Positions 7,189 through 10,399 of a stretch of 10,399 bases of DNA are shown piece by piece (the first letter of the stretch is position 1; each line of letters starts with the position of its first letter). This stretch comes from Ruminococcaceae bacterium UBA3323. Lineage in GTDB: Bacteria > Bacillota > Clostridia > Oscillospirales > Acutalibacteraceae. The position numbers and the translations under genes were made by a program. Location of the stretch: positions 1-10,399 of the forward strand of contig DESD01000068.1 in the NCBI GenBank assembly GCA_002361935.1, written 5' to 3'. The notes under the pieces are model-generated. The model was not told where the DNA came from. It saw nothing but the letters and a program-made list of their open reading frames with translations, and did no database searches.

Positions 7189-7217
7189 ATTATAAATTAA
7201 TCTTCAAGCTCTGTCAA
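7189..7217 (-). promoter_or_regulatory. Perfect-consensus sigma-A promoter across the end of the ABC-F gene
   Basis: On the minus strand TTGACA (7212-7217) and TATAAT (7189-7194) are both exact consensus hexamers with the ideal 17-base spacer. The -35 box lies in the codons for Leu-Thr near the C-terminus of the ABC-F gene, and the spacer contains its stop codon. Transcription would start near 7182, giving a leader of about 30 bases to the flavoprotein ATG. It should drive the flavoprotein-cmk-plsC-ispH/S1 operon independently of read-through. Confidence 0.8.
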
Positions 7218-9086
7218 TTCTTCGGAAAGCTTCTCCCACTCCTCGTAAAGAGCATCTTTCCTTTTATTAACTGTATCAAGCTCCTCTGTTACCTTAAGCA
7301 GTTCCTCATAAGGCGGATTGGCGCAGATTTCTTCCTGTAAAAGCCCTGCCTTTTCTTCTGCATCTTCAATTTCATCCTCAAGCCTTGAAAGCCTTGTTTT
7401 CAGCTTACGGAGCATGCTTGCCCTTTCCTTTTTAAGCTTGTAATCATTTACCTTGACAGGCTTTTCTTTTTGTTCGGCTTCTGCCGAAACACTTCTTCTT
7501 TCGGCATAATCTTCATAATTGCCGATATAAGTATGAACACCGTTCGGTGTAAGCTCTATAATTGAGGTTGCAAGCTTATTGATAAAATATCTGTCGTGAG
7601 AAACAATCAGCATTGTGCCGCTGTAATGAAGCAGAGTGTTTTCAAGCTCTTCCCTTGAAAACGCATCAAGATGGTTTGTAGGCTCATCAAGAAGAAGAAA
7701 ATTGAATTGCCCAAGCATAAGCTTTAAAAGTGCAATTCTTGCACGTTCGCCGCCGGAGCATTTTTCAAGCTTTTTATAAACCTCATCACCCTTGAACAGA
7801 AAGGCGGCAAGCGCATTTCTGAGCTTTGTTTCAGTCAGATAAGGAAAAGCAGACCATACCTCGTCCATTGCCGTTTTGCTTAAATCAAGCTTTGCCTGAA
7901 CCTGATCAAAGTAGCCGGTATACAAATTGGCGCCGAATCCGAACTTTCCGTTTGTGGCAGGATAGTCCTGCATTAAAATCTTAAGAAGCGTTGTTTTGCC
8001 GCAGCCGTTATCTCCGAGAAGGAAAACTCTTTCTCCTTTTTTTATATGGAAAGACACATTTTCAAAAATCTTTTTATCCCCAAACGATTTGGCAAGCTCC
8101 ATGACTTCAAGCACATCCTCGCCTGAAACACATTTCGGCGTAAAATCAAATCTGATTTTCTGCACCTTGGCATCGGGTACAACCATCTGCGCCTTTATTC
8201 TTTCGATAACCTTTTCCTTACTTTCGGCAGTTTTGATGTTCTTTTCCCTATTCCACTGCCGCTGCTGCGCAATGATTCCTTCCAGGCGTTCAATTTCTTT
8301 TAAATCCTGCTCATACTTTTCCTCAACAGCTTTCTGCTCTGCTTCCTTTTTTACAAGAAACTCGGAATAGTTGCCCTTATAGGAGCGAAGCTTACCATTT
8401 TCAATTTCAATCGTTCTGTTTGTAATTTTATCAAGAAAATATCTGTCATGAGAAATAACGATAAAAGCACCCGGAAACGAGGATAAAAAGCCCTCAAGCC
8501 ATTCAACCGCACTGATATCAAGATGGTTTGTGGGCTCATCAAGAAGCAGCAAATCCGCCTTGGAAAGCAGAAGCTTTGCAAGAATAAGCTTTGATTTCTG
8601 ACCGCCTGAAAGTTTTGCGGTTTCCATGGAAAAATCCTTTTCATCAAAGCCGAGCCCGATCAGGCTTGAACGGGTTAAGCTTTTATAGGTCAGCCCGCCG
8701 TTTTTCTGAAATACATCCGTTAAATAATCCTGCCTTGCGATAAGCGCATCGGTTGCTTGCTCGGTAAGCTTCAATGCAATATCATCAAGCTCCTTTTCCA
8801 TTTCAATTAAATCATCAAAAACGGAAATAAGCTCATCATAGACGGTTTTATTATCAGAGCAGGTATGCTGCTCCATATATCCTACTTTTACATTCTTTCC
8901 TATAAAGCAAGCACCGCTGTCCGCAGCATAATCACCCTTAATCACTTTAAAAAGCGAGGTTTTGCCAACACCGTTTGCACCTACAAAACCAACCTTTTCC
9001 TTTTCATAAATATCAAATGAAACATCCGAAAACAGGGTTTGCTCTCCGAAAGACAATGTTAAATTCTGAACACTTACTACTGCCAT
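7197..9086 (-). CDS. ABC-F family ATPase with two nucleotide-binding domains
   Basis: This 629-residue soluble protein has two ABC ATPase domains and no membrane segment, the ABC-F layout; such proteins usually act on ribosomes rather than as transporters. Domain 1 has Walker A GANGVGKTS (36-44), Q-loop MEQH (71-74), signature LSGGQ (159-163) and Walker B LLLLDEPTNHLD (179-190). The basic, helical linker (about 243-310) matches the P-site tRNA-interaction region. Domain 2 has GDNGCGKTT (358-366), Q-loop FDQV, signature CSGGE (443-447, Cys in place of the usual Leu) and LLLDEPTNHLD (464-474). A charged coiled coil (about 550-629) ends the protein, as in Uup/YdiF-type members. It starts at an ATG with AGAGG upstream. 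No terminator follows, so some read-through into the downstream operon is likely. A housekeeping translation factor is more likely than an antibiotic-resistance protein. Confidence 0.94.
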   Translation of the reverse strand: MAVVSVQNLTLSFGEQTLFSDVSFDIYEKEKVGFVGANGVGKTSLFKVIKGDYAADSGACFIGKNVKVGYMEQHTCSDNKTVYDELISVFDDLIEMEKELDDIALKLTEQATDALIARQDYLTDVFQKNGGLTYKSLTRSSLIGLGFDEKDFSMETAKLSGGQKSKLILAKLLLSKADLLLLDEPTNHLDISAVEWLEGFLSSFPGAFIVISHDRYFLDKITNRTIEIENGKLRSYKGNYSEFLVKKEAEQKAVEEKYEQDLKEIERLEGIIAQQRQWNREKNIKTAESKEKVIERIKAQMVVPDAKVQKIRFDFTPKCVSGEDVLEVMELAKSFGDKKIFENVSFHIKKGERVFLLGDNGCGKTTLLKILMQDYPATNGKFGFGANLYTGYFDQVQAKLDLSKTAMDEVWSAFPYLTETKLRNALAAFLFKGDEVYKKLEKCSGGERARIALLKLMLGQFNFLLLDEPTNHLDAFSREELENTLLHYSGTMLIVSHDRYFINKLATSIIELTPNGVHTYIGNYEDYAERRSVSAEAEQKEKPVKVNDYKLKKERASMLRKLKTRLSRLEDEIEDAEEKAGLLQEEICANPPYEELLKVTEELDTVNKRKDALYEEWEKLSEELTELED

Positions 9087-9114
9087 AACTATACCTCTTT
9101 GTTCGATAAATGAT

Positions 9115-9143
9115 ATTTTACACTATAATTGCTTGAATGTGAA
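9115..9143 (-). promoter_or_regulatory. Predicted sigma-A promoter of the ABC-F gene
   Basis: On the minus strand TTCACA (9138-9143) and TAAAAT (9115-9120) each match consensus at five of six positions and are 17 bases apart. The start point would be near 9108, leaving a leader of about 22 bases that contains the ribosome binding site. Its -35 box abuts, and shares base 9138 with, the -35 box of the divergent manA promoter. Confidence 0.6.
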
Positions 9144-9161
9144 GAAAAATTTTGTTATAGT
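9133..9161 (+). promoter_or_regulatory. Predicted extended -10 sigma-A promoter of manA
   Basis: TTGAAT (9133-9138) and TATAGT (9156-9161) are 17 bases apart, and a TG one base before the -10 box makes it an extended -10 element. Transcription would start near 9168, about 27 bases ahead of the manA ATG, which is preceded by AAGAGG at good spacing. No operator-like inverted repeat is obvious between promoter and gene. Confidence 0.65.
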
Positions 9162-9194
9162 AGGTAATAAATCAATATATAAGAGGTTAAAATC

Positions 9195-10148
9195 ATGGAT
9201 ATTTTAGAACTTAAACCTGTTTTTAAGGATTACATATGGGGCGGAACAAGGCTTCGTGATGATTTCGGTTTGGAATGCAACTTAGACCCGATTGCCGAAG
9301 GCTGGATGCTTGCCTGCCACAAGGACGGCAAAAACACCATTATTGGCGGAGAATTTGACGGAAAAACGCTTGAAGAAGTTATTGAAAATCAGGGAAAAAT
9401 TAATTTTATCGGCACAAGAGCAGAGGCTTTTCCCTACTTTCCTGTTCTGATTAAGCTAATTGATGCTAAGGATAATCTTTCCATTCAGGTACACCCTGAT
9501 AATGACTATGCACAAAAGGTAGAGCACGAATTCGGAAAAACAGAAATCTGGTATGTGCTGGATGCAGCTGAAGACGCAACACTGATTTATGGATTTAAAG
9601 AAAAAATTTCATCAGAGGAATTCAGAAAAGCAATTGAAGAAAACACGCTGATGGATGTGCTTAATGTTGTTAAGGTGAAGAAGGGCGACTTATTCTTTAT
9701 TGAAGCAGGCACAGTGCACGCAATCGGCAAAGGTGCTTTAATCGCAGAAATTCAGCAGAACAGCAATTCCACATACAGAGTTTACGATTACGGCAGAGTC
9801 GGAAAGGACGGAAAACCAAGAGAGCTTCATATCGACAAGGCAGTTGATGTTTCCGTTACCGAGCCTGCCAAATATGATATAAAGCCTTTCGGAGAAGCAG
9901 AGCAAATTAGCGGCGGTGTTAAGCAGCTGCTTACCAAATGCGATTTATTTACCGTTAATCATTATGATGTTGAATCAAGTATTGCACTTGAAGCAGATGA
10001 AACAAGCTTTCATCATATTCTTGTTGTTGACGGAAGCGGAAAAATTAATGATAAGCCGTTAAAAAAAGGCAGCAGCTTCTTTGTTCCTGCCAATTTCGGA
10101 AAATATGAAATCAGCGGCGAGTGCGAAATTATAGTTACAAATATATAA
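9195..10148 (+). CDS. manA: Mannose-6-phosphate isomerase, class I
   Basis: This 317-residue zinc-dependent cytoplasmic enzyme interconverts mannose 6-phosphate and fructose 6-phosphate, feeding mannose into glycolysis or supplying mannose for glycan synthesis. The length fits the short Bacillus-type ManA rather than the longer enterobacterial one. The opening ELKPVFKDYIWGG is typical. The zinc ligands are visible as Q98 and H100 (IQVHPDN), E117 (KTEIWYVLD) and H175 (GTVHAIG). The catalytic arginine is probably R195 in STYRVYDYGR. The C-terminal part is a second cupin-like domain. It is transcribed alone, divergent from the ABC-F gene, and ends 12 bases before a strong terminator. No sugar transporter or mannose regulator is in the window, so its regulation is not evident. 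Confidence 0.96.
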   Translation: MDILELKPVFKDYIWGGTRLRDDFGLECNLDPIAEGWMLACHKDGKNTIIGGEFDGKTLEEVIENQGKINFIGTRAEAFPYFPVLIKLIDAKDNLSIQVHPDNDYAQKVEHEFGKTEIWYVLDAAEDATLIYGFKEKISSEEFRKAIEENTLMDVLNVVKVKKGDLFFIEAGTVHAIGKGALIAEIQQNSNSTYRVYDYGRVGKDGKPRELHIDKAVDVSVTEPAKYDIKPFGEAEQISGGVKQLLTKCDLFTVNHYDVESSIALEADETSFHHILVVDGSGKINDKPLKKGSSFFVPANFGKYEISGECEIIVTNI

Positions 10149-10160
10149 TGATAAAAAATC

Positions 10161-10182
10161 AGAGCAGTCATTCGACTGCTCT
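10161..10182. terminator. Bidirectional terminator between manA and the fibronectin III-like gene
   Basis: A perfect 9-bp stem (AGAGCAGTC at 10161-10169, GACTGCTCT at 10174-10182) encloses the four-base loop ATTC. On the plus strand it continues into a T-run (10182-10186) directly after manA. On the minus strand, after the convergent gene, it continues as GATTTTTTAT. Both sides are good U-tracts, so one hairpin can stop both convergent transcripts. Confidence 0.88.
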
Positions 10183-10188
10183 TTTTGA

Positions 10189-10399
10189 TTACTTTCTCTT
10201 GGCATTTACAACATTACTGTAATTTAAGGTAGCATTTTTGTTTTTGCTTGTTACTGCTCTTACCTTGTAGCTGTAGGTTTTTCCCTTTGCTGCTACCGCT
10301 GTTGTAAATGACGTTGATGATGTTGTTTTGATTAATTTATAGGTGCCGTTTGACTGTTTCATATAAATCTGATACGAGGTTGCTCCTGTTACCTTTCCC
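10189..10399 (-). CDS. C-terminal end of a fibronectin type III-like protein (partial)
   Basis: The frame enters from the right edge and ends with TAA at 10189-10191, giving 69 residues. Visible pieces are VTGATSYQIYMKQSNGTY, a TTSSTSFTT turn, GKTYSYKVRAV and a closing YSNVVNAKRK. The pattern of a tyrosine strand (YxIY), a central loop and YxYKVRAV matches the second half of a fibronectin III domain, as found at the C-terminus or in repeats of secreted clostridial surface proteins and glycoside hydrolases. No sorting signal or membrane anchor follows, so the protein ends in the domain with a short basic tail. The rest of the protein and its function lie outside the window. It converges on manA with a shared terminator between them. 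Confidence 0.75.
   Translation of the reverse strand, partial: GKVTGATSYQIYMKQSNGTYKLIKTTSSTSFTTAVAAKGKTYSYKVRAVTSKNKNATLNYSNVVNAKRK

Noticed and set aside
7996..8647. Plus-strand open frame at 7996-8370 and a second minus-strand frame at 8351-8647 inside the ABC-F gene
   Set aside because: Both are out-of-frame shadows of a gene with clear Walker and signature motifs throughout, and neither has recognisable protein features.
7197..9086. ABC-F protein as an antibiotic-resistance determinant
   Set aside because: It sits in a core-gene block without mobile elements or a leader-type attenuator, and its C-terminal coiled coil fits housekeeping Uup/YdiF-type members better. Resistance cannot be inferred from this sequence alone.

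Overview
The window is about 10.4 kb of AT-rich DNA from a Gram-positive, low-GC bacterium, most likely a gut-type clostridium (Oscillospirales/Ruminococcaceae-like). This is inferred from four things: the fused IspH-ribosomal protein S1 gene, the clostridial order flavoprotein-cmk-plsC-ispH/S1, strong GGAGG-type ribosome binding sites with sigma-A-like promoters, and surface proteins of the BspA-like leucine-rich and fibronectin III type. No mobile element, CRISPR array, tRNA or rRNA is visible.

Layout, left to right. (1) At 62-2321, on the minus strand, two tandem paralogous genes encode secreted, membrane-anchored proteins. Each has a signal peptide, two BspA-like leucine-rich modules and a C-terminal membrane anchor. 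They share one recognisable promoter (2462-2490), and a hairpin lies after the second gene (28-53). (2) At 2549-7151, on the minus strand, a housekeeping operon is transcribed leftward: HI0933-family flavoprotein, cytidylate kinase (cmk), lysophosphatidate acyltransferase (plsC), and the IspH-S1 fusion. The last three genes touch or overlap. The operon ends in a clear intrinsic terminator at 2510-2537. A perfect-consensus promoter (TTGACA, 17 bp, TATAAT) sits across the stop codon of the upstream gene. (3) At 7197-9086, minus strand, is an ABC-F ATPase with its own promoter. (4) At 9195-10148, plus strand, is a class I mannose-6-phosphate isomerase (manA). It diverges from the ABC-F gene, and the two predicted promoters abut at their -35 boxes. 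(5) At 10189-10399, minus strand, is the C-terminal end of a fibronectin III-like protein that runs off the window. It converges on manA and shares a bidirectional terminator with it.

The central operon joins nucleotide supply (CMP/dCMP phosphorylation), phospholipid synthesis (phosphatidic acid), isoprenoid precursor supply (last step of the MEP pathway) and translation (S1). With the ABC-F factor next to it, this is a growth-related block. It lies between genes for surface-exposed proteins.

Most of the window is ordinary core genome. The points most worth a second look are a perfect internal Shine-Dalgarno sequence and in-frame ATG inside the ispH-S1 fusion, which could yield free S1; the tandem two-module surface protein pair of unknown function; the consensus promoter embedded in the end of the ABC-F gene; and the abutting divergent promoters of the ABC-F gene and manA.
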